A DNA stretch of 64,000 nt from Mucilaginibacter_A sp965201005 (GCF_965201005.1 NZ_OZ241747.1:186001-250000); one strand, 5' to 3'; counted from the stretch's first letter, positions 41,530 to 50,609 are shown. Program-made: numbers and translations. Notes: generated by a model not told the origin, from the sequence alone.

Positions 41530-42522
41530 TTAGTTTTTAGGATTGATCAAGTTGACAACAACTTTTACCATCATATCTTTTTCTTCCGGTTTGCTTTCGG
41601 CAATCATTAAAGTTAAAGCAACTAAGGCATTATCTGCTATTCGTTTGGAACCATCTTCCCTATAAAGAATATTGTTTTTTTCCAGAAACCAAACGAACAG
41701 GTAAGCAGCAATCCGTTTATTGCCATCTGAAAACGAGTGGTTCTTAACCACAAAATATAACAGGTTCGCTGCCTTTTCCTCAATTGTTGGATAAAACTCT
41801 ACGCCACCAAAGGATTGATAAATGGTCCCGATAGAACCTTTAAAAGACTGATCTTTTTCATTGCCGAATAAGGAACTGCCACCAAATTTATCTTTCAGGG
41901 CCTTGATTGCTTGTATGGCCTCTTCGTAAGTGGCAACGAACAACTGCTGATCGGTAGTCCCTTCAACGCCCAATTGCTGATGGTCATATTTGTCGAGGAT
42001 ATCTAAAGCATAACTGTAGTCGGTTACTACCTTCAATAACCCGGTTGCTTCATCTGAAGTCAGCTCTTTGCTTTTCAGTACATTTCCAAGAAGCTGTACA
42101 GTTTGTTTTAAGGAGTTGTATTGATCGTTATGCTCTTTCAGCCTTCGCTCGTTGATTGAATAACCTTTAATCAGGTGATCTTTTAATACCTTATTCGCCC
42201 AAATACGGAACTGGGTACCTCGTTTGGAATTTACCCGGTACCCGACCGAGATAATAACGTCTAAATTGTAAAACTCCAGTTCTCTGCCGACCTTTCTTTC
42301 ACCTTCAATTTGAACTGTTGCATTTTTTGCAACAGTTGCTGTTCTTTCTAATTCGCCTTCATCGTAAATATTACGCAAGTGCCTTGAAATAACAGACTTG
42401 TCCCTTTCAAAGAGGTCTGCTAATTGATTAAGTGTTAACCATAAGGTATCTTCCTGTAGTTTTACATCTACAGTTGCTGTACCATCAGTCGATTGATATA
42501 TAATAATTTGATCGTTGGTCAT
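41530..42522 (-). CDS. rhuM: RhuM family protein with C-terminal Fic/Doc domain
   Basis: The start at 42522 (MTNDQIIIYQSTDGTATVDV) matches RhuM proteins; the longer frame adds 18 non-conserved residues. The product has 330 residues. The N-terminal part, with LTLNQLADLFERDKSVISRHL, is a DNA-binding-like RhuM region, and the RVNSKRGTQFRIWANKVL segment is diagnostic. The C-terminal Fic/Doc core is HSFSDGNKRIAAYLF, with Ser for the usual Phe/Ala variants but His, Asp, Gly-Asn-Lys-Arg kept. Fic domains transfer AMP or other groups to proteins. It is an orphan toxin-like gene beside the integrase, common on such islands. Confidence 0.88.
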   Translation of the reverse strand: MTNDQIIIYQSTDGTATVDVKLQEDTLWLTLNQLADLFERDKSVISRHLRNIYDEGELERTATVAKNATVQIEGERKVGRELEFYNLDVIISVGYRVNSKRGTQFRIWANKVLKDHLIKGYSINERRLKEHNDQYNSLKQTVQLLGNVLKSKELTSDEATGLLKVVTDYSYALDILDKYDHQQLGVEGTTDQQLFVATYEEAIQAIKALKDKFGGSSLFGNEKDQSFKGSIGTIYQSFGGVEFYPTIEEKAANLLYFVVKNHSFSDGNKRIAAYLFVWFLEKNNILYREDGSKRIADNALVALTLMIAESKPEEKDMMVKVVVNLINPKN

Positions 42523-42606
42523 AAAAATTGAAATTAAAAGTTTTTGATAACTATTTGTGTATTGGAGGTAATTCACCCACCGGTAATGGTATTAAACACC
42601 ATTAAA

Positions 42607-43824
42607 TTAGCTTTTAGCCATTTTCTTTTTTAGAAGCTGCATGTCCTCGCTTATTTTATGGTCCATCACTTTGGCGTAGATCTGTGTGGTCTTAATACTG
42701 GTATGCCCCATCATTTTGGCTACGCTTTCAATTGGTACGCCATTATTCAGCGTTACCGTTGTGGCAAAGGTGTGCCTGGCAATGTGAAAGGTCAGCAGCT
42801 TACTAATCTTACACAAGTCGGCAATCTCTTTGAGATAGGCGTTCATTTTCTGGTTACTCATTACCGGAAGCAGGGTATCTTTAACAACACATTGCGGGTG
42901 GTCATCGTACGCACGAATAATAGACAGGGCAACAGGTAAAACCGGTATCCTGGAAAGTGTATCCGTTTTTTGCCTGCTGGTGTAGATCCATAAATCCCCA
43001 TCAATGCCTTTAACCAATTCCGAGCGTTTCAGTTTATGCACATCCACATAAGCCAGGCCGGTATAACAGCAGAATACAAACATGTCCCTAACGGTGCTAA
43101 GCCGCTCCACACTGAATTTCTTTTTTGTTAGCCGTTCCAATTCCTCTTTGGTCAGCACCTCGCGGTGAACCGCCTTTTGTTTGGGCTTGTAGTTCACATA
43201 AGGATCAACCAACAGCCAGCCATTCCCCAGGCAAATACGAACAATCTTTCCTAGGTTCTTAATGTATTTGATCGCGGAGTTATTGCCGCACTTACGAACG
43301 CTCCGCAGATAATATTCAAAATCATTTAAAAACTCAAAATTGATTTTTGTTACTGGAATATCCGAAATATTATACTGCAATTGCATAAAATCCCTAGTGT
43401 GCATCAGGCAAGTTTCATAACGTTGCAGGGTGCTTTTTTCAAACTCCTGCCCGACAAGGCTTCTCATTTTTTTGTTGTGGTCTTTAAACACGGATAGCAG
43501 CGTGCGTGCTTTTTCTTCTTTACCGATAAAGCGGCTTTTTAAGGTTTCGGCTGTTATCGTTTCATCTGCTTCTGACATGCGGCGTTGTAGCTCATGGATT
43601 TTAAACTGGATACCGCTCAGATAAGCATTTAATGTTCTGGAATCTGCTTTTGTTCCGGTAGCCCTACCAGTCGCGGCATCCCATCTTTCTGGGTCGCATT
43701 TCCGACTGACCGCAAATTCCGTGCGTTTGCCGTCCACGGTTAGGCGTAAATAAATTGGCATTTCCCCTGAGCTGTAATTTTTAGGTTTTCTCAAGGAAAA
43801 GAGCAAAGAGAGTGTTGTTCTCAT
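42607..43824 (-). CDS. Island integrase (tyrosine recombinase)
   Basis: This 405-residue recombinase has an N-terminal arm-binding domain (MRTTLSLLFSLRKPKNYS), a SAM-like core-binding domain and an intact catalytic domain: GLAYVDVHKL region, TFHIARHTFATTV, MMGHTSIKTTQIYAKV with the Tyr nucleophile. It starts 253 bp from the tRNA-Asp 3' end, as expected for an integrase using that tRNA as attB. The frameshifted copy at 16169-17390 is a close homologue. It should catalyse integration and, with the HTH protein, excision of the right island. Confidence 0.95.
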   Translation of the reverse strand: MRTTLSLLFSLRKPKNYSSGEMPIYLRLTVDGKRTEFAVSRKCDPERWDAATGRATGTKADSRTLNAYLSGIQFKIHELQRRMSEADETITAETLKSRFIGKEEKARTLLSVFKDHNKKMRSLVGQEFEKSTLQRYETCLMHTRDFMQLQYNISDIPVTKINFEFLNDFEYYLRSVRKCGNNSAIKYIKNLGKIVRICLGNGWLLVDPYVNYKPKQKAVHREVLTKEELERLTKKKFSVERLSTVRDMFVFCCYTGLAYVDVHKLKRSELVKGIDGDLWIYTSRQKTDTLSRIPVLPVALSIIRAYDDHPQCVVKDTLLPVMSNQKMNAYLKEIADLCKISKLLTFHIARHTFATTVTLNNGVPIESVAKMMGHTSIKTTQIYAKVMDHKISEDMQLLKKKMAKS

Positions 43825-43925
43825 GGCTTTGGATTAATTAAAAAGTGGATAAAATTGATTAATTAATCACCAGGAATCAAGATGTTCAATAACTGAACAA
43901 GTTGTAAGTCAAACTTTTACAGGTT

Positions 43926-43974
43926 AATTCGGGAGTTCGCAAGCTAACTTATAAATGACTCCCGAATTACTCCC
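43926..43974. repeat. Triple half-site array upstream of the right integrase
   Basis: AATTCGGGAGT (43926-43936) is the perfect inverse of ACTCCCGAATT (43958-43968), and ACTCCC recurs directly at 43969-43974. The distance from the integrase ATG (about 105-150 bp) is the same as for the GCTCACC sites of the left island. Likely arm-type integrase sites. Confidence 0.6.
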
Positions 43975-44019
43975 TTTTACTTTGTGAAAAGATGAATAAT
44001 TTGGTATGCCCTGAAAACA

Positions 44020-44055
44020 AAAAACCCCTTAAATGACGTCATTTAAGGGGTTTTT
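44020..44055. terminator. 36-bp perfect palindrome beside the tRNA
   Basis: The halves 44020-44037 and 44038-44055 are exact complements, bounded by AAAAA and TTTTT, with a CCCC/GGGG stem, so it works as a bidirectional terminator between integrase and tRNA-Asp. It occupies the same place as the 17583-17619 hairpin but with different paired bases. Confidence 0.75.
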
Positions 44056-44075
44056 ACTGTTTTTGATATTGAAAA

Positions 44076-44092
44076 AGCGGAATGGACGGGAC
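44076..44092. other. att site within the tRNA-Asp 3' end
   Basis: AGCGGAATGGACGGGAC, identical to 17640-17656. Fifteen of the bases belong to the tRNA acceptor and T-stem, so integration restores a complete tRNA. Confidence 0.85.
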
Positions 44093-44151
44093 TCGAACCC
44101 GCGACCTCCTGCGTGACAGGCAGGCGTTCTAACCAGCTGAACTACCACTCC
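44078..44151 (-). tRNA. tRNA-Asp (GTC)
   Basis: On the minus strand the sequence starts GGAGTGGTAGTTCAGCTGG. The anticodon arm CCTGC-CTGTCAC-GCAGG carries GTC, and the T arm is GCGGG-TTCGAGT-CCCGT. The 7-bp acceptor stem pairs GGAGTGG with CCATTCC, leaving discriminator G. CCA is not encoded. Standard Asp identity bases are present. Its 3' end serves as the island integration site. Confidence 0.97.
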
Positions 44152-44214
44152 GTTTCCGTTTGGAATGCAAATATAGCTTTGATTTTGGTTACTGCAACAA
44201 TTCTTTCAAAAAAA

Positions 44215-45288
44215 TTAAACTGTTGTGCCTTCCTGTAGTTTCTCCGCATTTTCGGCAAACTGCAAAGCTTCTATAATTTCCTGAATGTCACCATCCATAA
44301 TAGCGGGCAGGTTGTATAAAGTTAACCCTACACGATGCTCGGTTACGCGGCCCTGCGGGTAGTTATACGTGCGTATTTTTGCCGAACGATCGCCCGTAGA
44401 AACCATCGTTTTCCGTTTGGCTGCAATATCGCCGTTGTGTTTTTGCAGCTCAATATCATACAACTTACTGCGCAGCATTTCCATGGCACGCAAACGGTTG
44501 CCCAACTGCGAGCGTTCTACCTGGCAAACCACTACCATACCAGTTGGCCGATGTGTTAATTGTACTTTGGTCTCTACTTTATTCACGTTCTGTCCGCCTG
44601 CACCACCAGACCGTGAAGTTTGCAGGTCCACATCAGCCGGGTTCAGGTAAAAATCCACTTCTTCCACCTCAGGCAAAACCGCAATTGAAGCTGCCGAAGT
44701 ATGCACGCGCCCCTGCGTTTCGGTATCCGGTACGCGCTGTACGCGGTGCACACCCGATTCGTATTTTAATAAGCCGTAAACATCTTCACCGTTTACCTCA
44801 ATAATTACTTCTTTATAACCACCGGCTGTACCTTCGGTAAAATCAACAATATTATATTGCCAGCCTTTTTTCTCAAAAAAACGTGTGTACATCCTAAACA
44901 AATCACCGGCAAAAATAGCAGCTTCATCACCACCAGTCCCGCCACGGATTTCCAGGATCGCATTTTTAGCATCTTCCGGATCTTTCGGGATCAACATGAG
45001 CCTGATTTTTGATTCCAGTTCTTCCTGTTGCTGCAAAAGCTCGTCCAGTTCGGCTTTGGCCATTTCCTTAAAATCTTCGTCTTTTTCGTTCGCCAGGATT
45101 TCGCGGCTGGCATCAATATTACTTATCACATTGGCATAAATATGGTATTCCTCAACCACTTTGCCCAACTCTTTATATTCACGGTTCAGCTGTGCATAAC
45201 GCTTCATATCGTTGGTTACTTCCGGGTTGCTCAGTTCCGATTCTACGTTTTGCCAGCGTTGTTCAATCGCTTCTAATTTATCTAACAT
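44215..45288 (-). CDS. prfA: Peptide chain release factor 1
   Basis: This 357-residue class I release factor has the GGQ catalytic motif in SRSGGAGGQNVNKVET (about residue 230) and the RF1-type segment GDRSAKIRTYNYPQGRVTEH. It releases peptides at UAA and UAG stop codons. The length is normal for RF1. It marks the return to core chromosome right next to the tRNA-Asp site. Confidence 0.97.
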   Translation of the reverse strand: MLDKLEAIEQRWQNVESELSNPEVTNDMKRYAQLNREYKELGKVVEEYHIYANVISNIDASREILANEKDEDFKEMAKAELDELLQQQEELESKIRLMLIPKDPEDAKNAILEIRGGTGGDEAAIFAGDLFRMYTRFFEKKGWQYNIVDFTEGTAGGYKEVIIEVNGEDVYGLLKYESGVHRVQRVPDTETQGRVHTSAASIAVLPEVEEVDFYLNPADVDLQTSRSGGAGGQNVNKVETKVQLTHRPTGMVVVCQVERSQLGNRLRAMEMLRSKLYDIELQKHNGDIAAKRKTMVSTGDRSAKIRTYNYPQGRVTEHRVGLTLYNLPAIMDGDIQEIIEALQFAENAEKLQEGTTV

Positions 45289-45341
45289 ATGGTTTTTTGT
45301 AGTGGAAGCGGCCTGTTTTTCCTGTAGATCAGGTTTGTGCC

Positions 45342-45354
45342 GATGCTTCTTTTA
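45342..45354. repeat. Dispersed motif copy (GATGCTTCTTTTA)
   Basis: One copy of the motif that recurs through 45-64 kb, here in the 93-bp gap between prfA and the lpxH-like gene. Confidence 0.5.
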
Positions 45355-45381
45355 TGGGGTAAATTTACGGTTTTGGCGGAT

Positions 45382-46164
45382 TTATTTCCTCCCGGAAACG
45401 AGCGATTTATTTTCCTCTCGTTCAAAATACCGCAACTCCAAATTTTCACCGGTAAAAACAGCATACGTATTGTGGTAAACCCATTCGCCGAGATTGATGT
45501 AACGGCTTTTTTCGTCCAGCTGAATGTCCAGCGGTAAATGCCGGTGGCCGAAAACCATATAATCATAAAACTTGGTTTTCAGCACTTCTTTGCAAAAAGT
45601 AACCAGCCATTCCTGCTGGCCGGGTTTGGATTCTTCTTTTCCTTCGTTGATGATACGGCTTTTCCGGCTCCATTTTGAGGCAATGCCAACGCCCAGATTT
45701 GGATGCAAGCGCGCAAAAAGCCACTGGCAGGTTTTACTGCGGAAAAACCATTTCAGTAATTTATAAAACTGATCGCCGGGGCCTAAACCATCGCCGTGGT
45801 GCAGAAAAAACTTTTTACCGTTGCGCTCAATTTCCAGTTCATTGCTGATAATGGTTGCCCCCAATTCTATTTTCAGATAATCAAACATCCACATATCATG
45901 GTTGCCTTTAAAGAAGTAAAGTTTTACGCCCGCATCAGAAAGTTCGGCCAGTTTCCCCAAAAAACGGATGTATCCTTTGGGCACCACGGTTTTATATTCA
46001 AACCAGAAATCAAACACATCGCCCATCAAAAAAATTTCCGAAGCATCTTTTCCGGCCATGTCCAGCCAGCGGACAATGCGATCTTCACGCTCGCGGGAAG
46101 CAGCATAATCGGGCACGCCTAAATGAAAATCGGAAGCAAAATAAAGTTTATTACGAACGGGCAT
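45382..46164 (-). CDS. lpxH: UDP-2,3-diacylglucosamine diphosphatase (LpxH-like)
   Basis: This 260-residue metallophosphoesterase has motifs ASDFHLG, LMGDVFDFWFEY, FFKGNHDMWMFD, LHHGDGLG and VFGHRHLPL, an order and spacing typical of LpxH and Bacteroidota LpxH-like proteins. It would hydrolyse UDP-diacylglucosamine to lipid X in lipid A synthesis at the inner membrane. It is separated from prfA by 93 bp carrying a dispersed motif. An LpxH-like enzyme with a different substrate is possible. Confidence 0.85.
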   Translation of the reverse strand: MPVRNKLYFASDFHLGVPDYAASREREDRIVRWLDMAGKDASEIFLMGDVFDFWFEYKTVVPKGYIRFLGKLAELSDAGVKLYFFKGNHDMWMFDYLKIELGATIISNELEIERNGKKFFLHHGDGLGPGDQFYKLLKWFFRSKTCQWLFARLHPNLGVGIASKWSRKSRIINEGKEESKPGQQEWLVTFCKEVLKTKFYDYMVFGHRHLPLDIQLDEKSRYINLGEWVYHNTYAVFTGENLELRYFEREENKSLVSGRK

Positions 46165-46210
46165 TTCAGCAAAAATACTGCAAAAGTTGTTTTTTTGAAA
46201 ACCTGGTGAG

Positions 46211-46250
46211 GCTTCTTTTACAGGTAAAATTTTTGTGCCATAAAAGAAGT
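46211..46250. repeat. Inverted pair of the dispersed motif
   Basis: GCTTCTTTTA (46211-46220) and TAAAAGAAGT (46241-46250) face each other with 20 bp between, in the divergent gap between the lpxH-like and prolyl oligopeptidase genes. One end carries a mismatch to the common motif. Confidence 0.55.
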
Positions 46251-46303
46251 ATTGCCAAAATAAAATCTAAATACTTTATTTAGCTAAAAGCGTTTTTATA
46301 CAA

Positions 46304-48361
46304 ATGGATATCAAAACACAATCGTACCCAAGAACCGCCAAAGGAATAATTACCGATACTTATTTTGAAACCGTTGTTGCCGATCCATACCGCTGGCTGG
46401 AAGATGACACTTCCGCAGCAACCAAAAACTGGGTTCAGGAGGAAAACAAAGTAACGCAGGATTATCTGCATCAAATCCCTTTTCGCGATAAAATCCGCCA
46501 AAAACTCGAGAAACTCTGGAATTATGAAAAATTTAGCGCGCCTTTTAAAGAAGGAAAATACACATATTTCTACAAAAATGACGGCCTGCAAAATCAACCG
46601 GTTTTGTACCGACAGTTGGAAAACGGCGAACCGGAAGTTTTTCTCGACCCAAATACTTTTTCTGCAGACGGAACTACGTCGCTTGGCGGCATCAGTTTTA
46701 GTAAAGATGGCAGTTTGGCGGCTTACCAGATTTCGGAAGGCGGTTCTGACTGGCGCAAGGTGATCGTCCTAAAAACATCCGATAAAAACAGCATCGGCGA
46801 AACTTTAGCGGATGTTAAATTCTCTGGTTTGGCCTGGAAAGGCAACGAAGGTTTTTATTACAGCAGTTACGAAAAGCCAAAAGAAGGCAGCCAGTTGGCA
46901 GGCTTAACGCAATATCATCAGCTTTTTTACCACAAACTTAACACGTCGCAAAGCACAGATCAATTAATTTTTGGTGGGGAAACAACAAAACGCCGTTATA
47001 TTGGCGCATATTTAACAGAAGATGAACGTTTTTTGGTGATTTCCGCAGCCGAAGGTACCACCGGGAACGAATTGTATTTTCAGGATTTAACAAAACCCAA
47101 CTCCGGCATTAAAACCATTGTTGGCAATTTTGATTCTCATCAGGAAATTATAGAAAACGTTGACGGCAAACTTTTCGTTTTTACTAATCTAAATGCGCCG
47201 AATTATAAATTAGTTACCGTTGATGTCGCTGATCCGAAACCGGAAAACTGGCAGGATTTAATCCCGGAAACGGAAAATGTGCTCGATGTTGCTACCGGCG
47301 GCGGAAAGATTTTTGCAGAATACCTAAAGGATGCCACTTCAATGATTTTGCAATACGATAATGCGGGAAAGCTGGAGCATCAGATCCTGTTGCCTGCTGT
47401 TGGCACGGCAGGCGGTTTTGGCACAAAAAAAGAAGAGCGGGAAACCTATTATACATTCACTTCCTACGTGTATCCGCCAACCATTTTTAAGTATAATATT
47501 GCTTCAGGCAAATCGGAACTTTATAAAAAATCAGGCGTAGCTTTTGCCTCGGAAAAGTACGAATCGAAACAGGTTTTTTATCCTTCTAAAGACGGAACAA
47601 AAATCCCGATGCTAATTACGCATAAAAAAGATACTGTTTTTAATGGCAAAAATCCGACTTTGCTTTATGCTTACGGTGGTTTTGGGGTGAGTTTGACGCC
47701 TGCTTTCAGCACTTCCAATATTATTTTGCTGGAACAAGGCGGCGTTTACGCTGTACCAAATTTGCGCGGCGGCGGAGAATATGGCGAAAACTGGCATTTA
47801 GCGGGTACAAAATTGAACAAGCAAAATGTGTTTGATGATTTTATCGCTGCTGCGGAATATCTGATCCAAAACAACTATACTTCAAAAGATTATCTGGCAG
47901 TTTCCGGCGGTTCAAATGGTGGATTATTAGTTGGCGCGATGTTGACACAACGGCCTGATTTGTTTGCTGTTGCATTGCCAGCGGTTGGCGTTTTAGATAT
48001 GTTGCGTTATCATAAATTTACTGCCGGTGCAGGTTGGGCTTACGATTATGGAACGGCAGAAGATTCTGAAGAAATGTTTGATTATCTGTACAAATATTCG
48101 CCTTATCACGCTTTAAAATCCGCTGATTATCCGGCAACGATGGTTACAACTGCCGATCACGACGACCGCGTAGTTCCCGCACATTCTTTTAAATTTGCCG
48201 CGCGGCTGCAGGAATTTCAGCAAGGCAACGCGCCTGTTTTGATCAGGGTTGAAACCAAAGCCGGGCATGGTGCAGGCCGTTCAACAGCACAAATTATCGG
48301 TCAGGAAGCTGATAAATGGGCGTTTATGTTTAAAAATATGAATTTAGGATGGAAAGAATAA
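46304..48361 (+). CDS. Prolyl oligopeptidase family (S9) serine peptidase
   Basis: This 685-residue protein has an N-terminal beta-propeller (about 70-420; DPYRWLEDD at the start is typical) and a C-terminal alpha/beta hydrolase with Ser in GGSNGGLL (about 536), Asp in DHDDRV (about 619) and His in AGHGAG (about 654). It cleaves after proline in short peptides. No signal peptide is seen, so it is probably cytoplasmic. It is a single gene with its own promoter in the divergent gap. Confidence 0.95.
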   Translation: MDIKTQSYPRTAKGIITDTYFETVVADPYRWLEDDTSAATKNWVQEENKVTQDYLHQIPFRDKIRQKLEKLWNYEKFSAPFKEGKYTYFYKNDGLQNQPVLYRQLENGEPEVFLDPNTFSADGTTSLGGISFSKDGSLAAYQISEGGSDWRKVIVLKTSDKNSIGETLADVKFSGLAWKGNEGFYYSSYEKPKEGSQLAGLTQYHQLFYHKLNTSQSTDQLIFGGETTKRRYIGAYLTEDERFLVISAAEGTTGNELYFQDLTKPNSGIKTIVGNFDSHQEIIENVDGKLFVFTNLNAPNYKLVTVDVADPKPENWQDLIPETENVLDVATGGGKIFAEYLKDATSMILQYDNAGKLEHQILLPAVGTAGGFGTKKEERETYYTFTSYVYPPTIFKYNIASGKSELYKKSGVAFASEKYESKQVFYPSKDGTKIPMLITHKKDTVFNGKNPTLLYAYGGFGVSLTPAFSTSNIILLEQGGVYAVPNLRGGGEYGENWHLAGTKLNKQNVFDDFIAAAEYLIQNNYTSKDYLAVSGGSNGGLLVGAMLTQRPDLFAVALPAVGVLDMLRYHKFTAGAGWAYDYGTAEDSEEMFDYLYKYSPYHALKSADYPATMVTTADHDDRVVPAHSFKFAARLQEFQQGNAPVLIRVETKAGHGAGRSTAQIIGQEADKWAFMFKNMNLGWKE

Positions 48362-48478
48362 TCCGATAAAAAAACACCCGTAAAAGAAGCATTGCTTTTT
48401 GTTCTATATTGATGGCATACTGTTTTTATGCACCTTTTTTAGGTGAAAAGCGATTTTGAAATCCGCCAAAAAAATCCG

Positions 48479-50215
48479 TTAGTTTTCCTCAGTTGCAGGC
48501 ATTTTGGCAGCCAAAGCAGCAATCGGTTTGCCAATAATTTTGTGTTCGCCCTCGCCTTTTAAAATCGACGCCAGTTCCGGTTTGTTTTGGATGACTTGCG
48601 CGGCGGCGTTCAGTTCTTTATCGTATTTAAAACTGTCTTCAATCCGGCCTTTTTCAAAATAATAACGGGCCATCAATTCGCTTTCCAAAATCTGCCTGAT
48701 TTCTGCCTGATGCTGTATCAGATCATTTTTTTTGCTAACGGCCAGTTTGGCTTTCAACGCATCAAACTCCGGTTTAATTTCAGGCATTTGCTTTTCATGA
48801 TCGGCAATCAGTTTCAATTCCGTCAAAACACGTTCGGTTTGCGTGCTGTAACTGTAATCTTTGCCCGATAAATATTTTATAAAATCAGCATAATCGGCAT
48901 CATTCAGGCTGAATTTATCCGGCGTTGGCAACTGACTGTGCGTATTTCGGTACGAATTGGCATAATTGAAAATCAGCATTTTAGTGATCAATGCTTTGGA
49001 AATATTAGCGATGACATCCTGTTTTACCACCACATCCGGATAAATACCGCTGCCATCATAAACTGAACGGCCAGCTTTGGTTTTGAACTCATGGATCAAA
49101 GAATCTGCCACTTTTACAACCGTGCCGTCTTCTTTACGGTGCGTGTAATCCAACGCCTGGATACATCTCCCGGAAGGAACGTAATACTTGGAAATGGTAA
49201 TTTTAACCAAGCTGTTGTAGGGCAAAGAAAAGGTTTGCTGCACCAGGCCTTTGCCGTAGCTGCGCTGGCCGATGATTACCGCACGGTCCAGGTCCTGCAG
49301 TGCACCGGCCACAATTTCTGAAGCGGAAGCAGATCTGCTGTTCACCAAAACAACTAATGGCAAATCGGTTTCTATCGGTACATTTTGGGTGTAATAAATA
49401 TTGTTTTTCTCTTTCAGCTTGCCTTTTTGAGAAACCACTTCTACTCCTTTCGGCACAAAAAAATTAACGATTTTTACGGCTTCCTGCAAAATCCCGCCAC
49501 CGTTGAAACGCAGGTCTAACACGATGCCTTTCGGGTTATTTTTTTTCAGGTCGAGCAAAGCGTCCTGCACTTCCTGGCCGGAGTTTTCCAGAAATTTATC
49601 CAGTTTGATGTACCCGATGCCGTCTTTCACCATACCGTGATAAGAAACATTTGGCTGTTTGATTTCTTCGCGGACCAGGTTTTTTACCAATAACTGTGCT
49701 GCGTTTTCGCGCTTGACCAGCAGTTTGACTACGCCGCCTTTTGCACCTTTTAGCAACTGGCTCACCTCATTACTTTTTTTACCGGCCAGGTCTATGTCGT
49801 TGATTTTGAGCACTTCATCACCTACGCGCACATCTGCTTTTTGTGCCGGATAACCTTCAAAAAGCTGCGAAATAATCACTTTATTGTTCCGGTTATACAC
49901 GCCGGCACCAATGCCGCCATATTGCGTGCTGATGTAATGCAGTTTGTAATCTTCAATTTCGGATTCGGGCACAAACTCGGTGTACGGGTCAAGGCTTTCC
50001 ATCATCGCGTCCAAACCTCGTTTAATTAGCTTAGTGGAGTTAATTTCATCTACATAATTTAGGTTCACTTCTTTATAAACCGTGGCAAAAATATCCAGGT
50101 TTTTGGCCACCTGGAACAAATCGTCCCGGAAAGCCCAGCCGCTGGCAGCCAGTAAAAACAAACTTCCGCCCAAAACCAACTTTTTACTTTTACTGACCAC
50201 TTTGCTTTTTGCCAT
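48479..50215 (-). CDS. S41-family C-terminal processing peptidase
   Basis: This 578-residue protein has an N-terminal membrane or signal segment (LVLGGSLFLLAASGWAFRDD) and a PDZ domain (about 90-170, with YGGIGAGVY and VGDEVLKINDIDL). The S41 catalytic core carries VLVNSRSASASEIV (Ser about 298) and QRSYGKGLVQ (Lys about 321), forming a Ser-Lys dyad. CtpA-like peptidases act in the periplasm on envelope proteins. The helical C-terminal 200 residues are typical of the Bacteroidota form. All catalytic residues are intact. Confidence 0.95.
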   Translation of the reverse strand: MAKSKVVSKSKKLVLGGSLFLLAASGWAFRDDLFQVAKNLDIFATVYKEVNLNYVDEINSTKLIKRGLDAMMESLDPYTEFVPESEIEDYKLHYISTQYGGIGAGVYNRNNKVIISQLFEGYPAQKADVRVGDEVLKINDIDLAGKKSNEVSQLLKGAKGGVVKLLVKRENAAQLLVKNLVREEIKQPNVSYHGMVKDGIGYIKLDKFLENSGQEVQDALLDLKKNNPKGIVLDLRFNGGGILQEAVKIVNFFVPKGVEVVSQKGKLKEKNNIYYTQNVPIETDLPLVVLVNSRSASASEIVAGALQDLDRAVIIGQRSYGKGLVQQTFSLPYNSLVKITISKYYVPSGRCIQALDYTHRKEDGTVVKVADSLIHEFKTKAGRSVYDGSGIYPDVVVKQDVIANISKALITKMLIFNYANSYRNTHSQLPTPDKFSLNDADYADFIKYLSGKDYSYSTQTERVLTELKLIADHEKQMPEIKPEFDALKAKLAVSKKNDLIQHQAEIRQILESELMARYYFEKGRIEDSFKYDKELNAAAQVIQNKPELASILKGEGEHKIIGKPIAALAAKMPATEEN

Positions 50216-50278
50216 AAACTTAAATCCGGAACACTAATTTAATAGAAATAAAGCAATTACCTGTTGCTAAAACTGCAA

Positions 50279-50494
50279 TTAAAGCCGATTATTATCAATG
50301 TTGACCAACGCTTTTTTCAACGTAAAAACCACATATTCGCGGTTGCGGTCAACCAGTTTCATCAGGCGTTCGATCAAATCATTTTCGTTGCCTTCGGTAT
50401 ATTGCAATTGCTCATCTGTTAAACTATTATATTTACGCTGCACTTTTAGTTTCACGCGTTCCCATTCTTTATTGCTGATGGATATTTCTGCCAT
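50279..50494 (-). CDS. CsbD-like small stress protein
   Basis: This 71-residue protein has KVQRKYNSLTDEQLQYTEGNE, then LIERLMKLVDRNREYV, which follows the CsbD/general stress pattern (K.KYg.LTDddL....GkedeLiGrLqe). The N-terminal repeat of classical CsbD is shortened. It stands 63 bp upstream of the S41 gene's start on the same strand, so it may share its transcript. Function in this family is unknown. Confidence 0.75.
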   Translation of the reverse strand: MAEISISNKEWERVKLKVQRKYNSLTDEQLQYTEGNENDLIERLMKLVDRNREYVVFTLKKALVNIDNNRL

Positions 50495-50551
50495 TTTCTT
50501 TTTTTATTCAAACGTAACACAAATTTTAGGCGATTAAAAACAGCATCGTCG

Positions 50552-50583
50552 ATTTTTGATTGTATTGTTGCAACTAAACTTTG
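50552..50583 (+). promoter_or_regulatory. Promoter of the beta-barrel gene
   Basis: A TTG-containing stretch near 50552-50569 and AAACTTTG (50576-50583), one mismatch from TAnnTTTG, lie 27 bp before the ATG at 50610 with fair Bacteroidota spacing. Confidence 0.35.
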
Positions 50584-50609
50584 TACGAAAAAACCAATCC
50601 TAACAACCT

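Larger units (their letters stand above)
17640..44092. mobile_element. Right genomic island: mobilizable integrative element in tRNA-Asp
   Basis: The island is bounded by 17-bp direct repeats of the tRNA-Asp 3' end, about 26.4 kb apart. It has an intact tyrosine integrase (42607-43824) at the tRNA end, MobC and relaxase genes (29850-31224) and an excisionase-like HTH pair (29087-29652), but no conjugation (tra) genes. That combination defines an integrative and mobilizable element needing a helper. The remaining genes are mostly predicted defence cargo. Confidence 0.8.
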
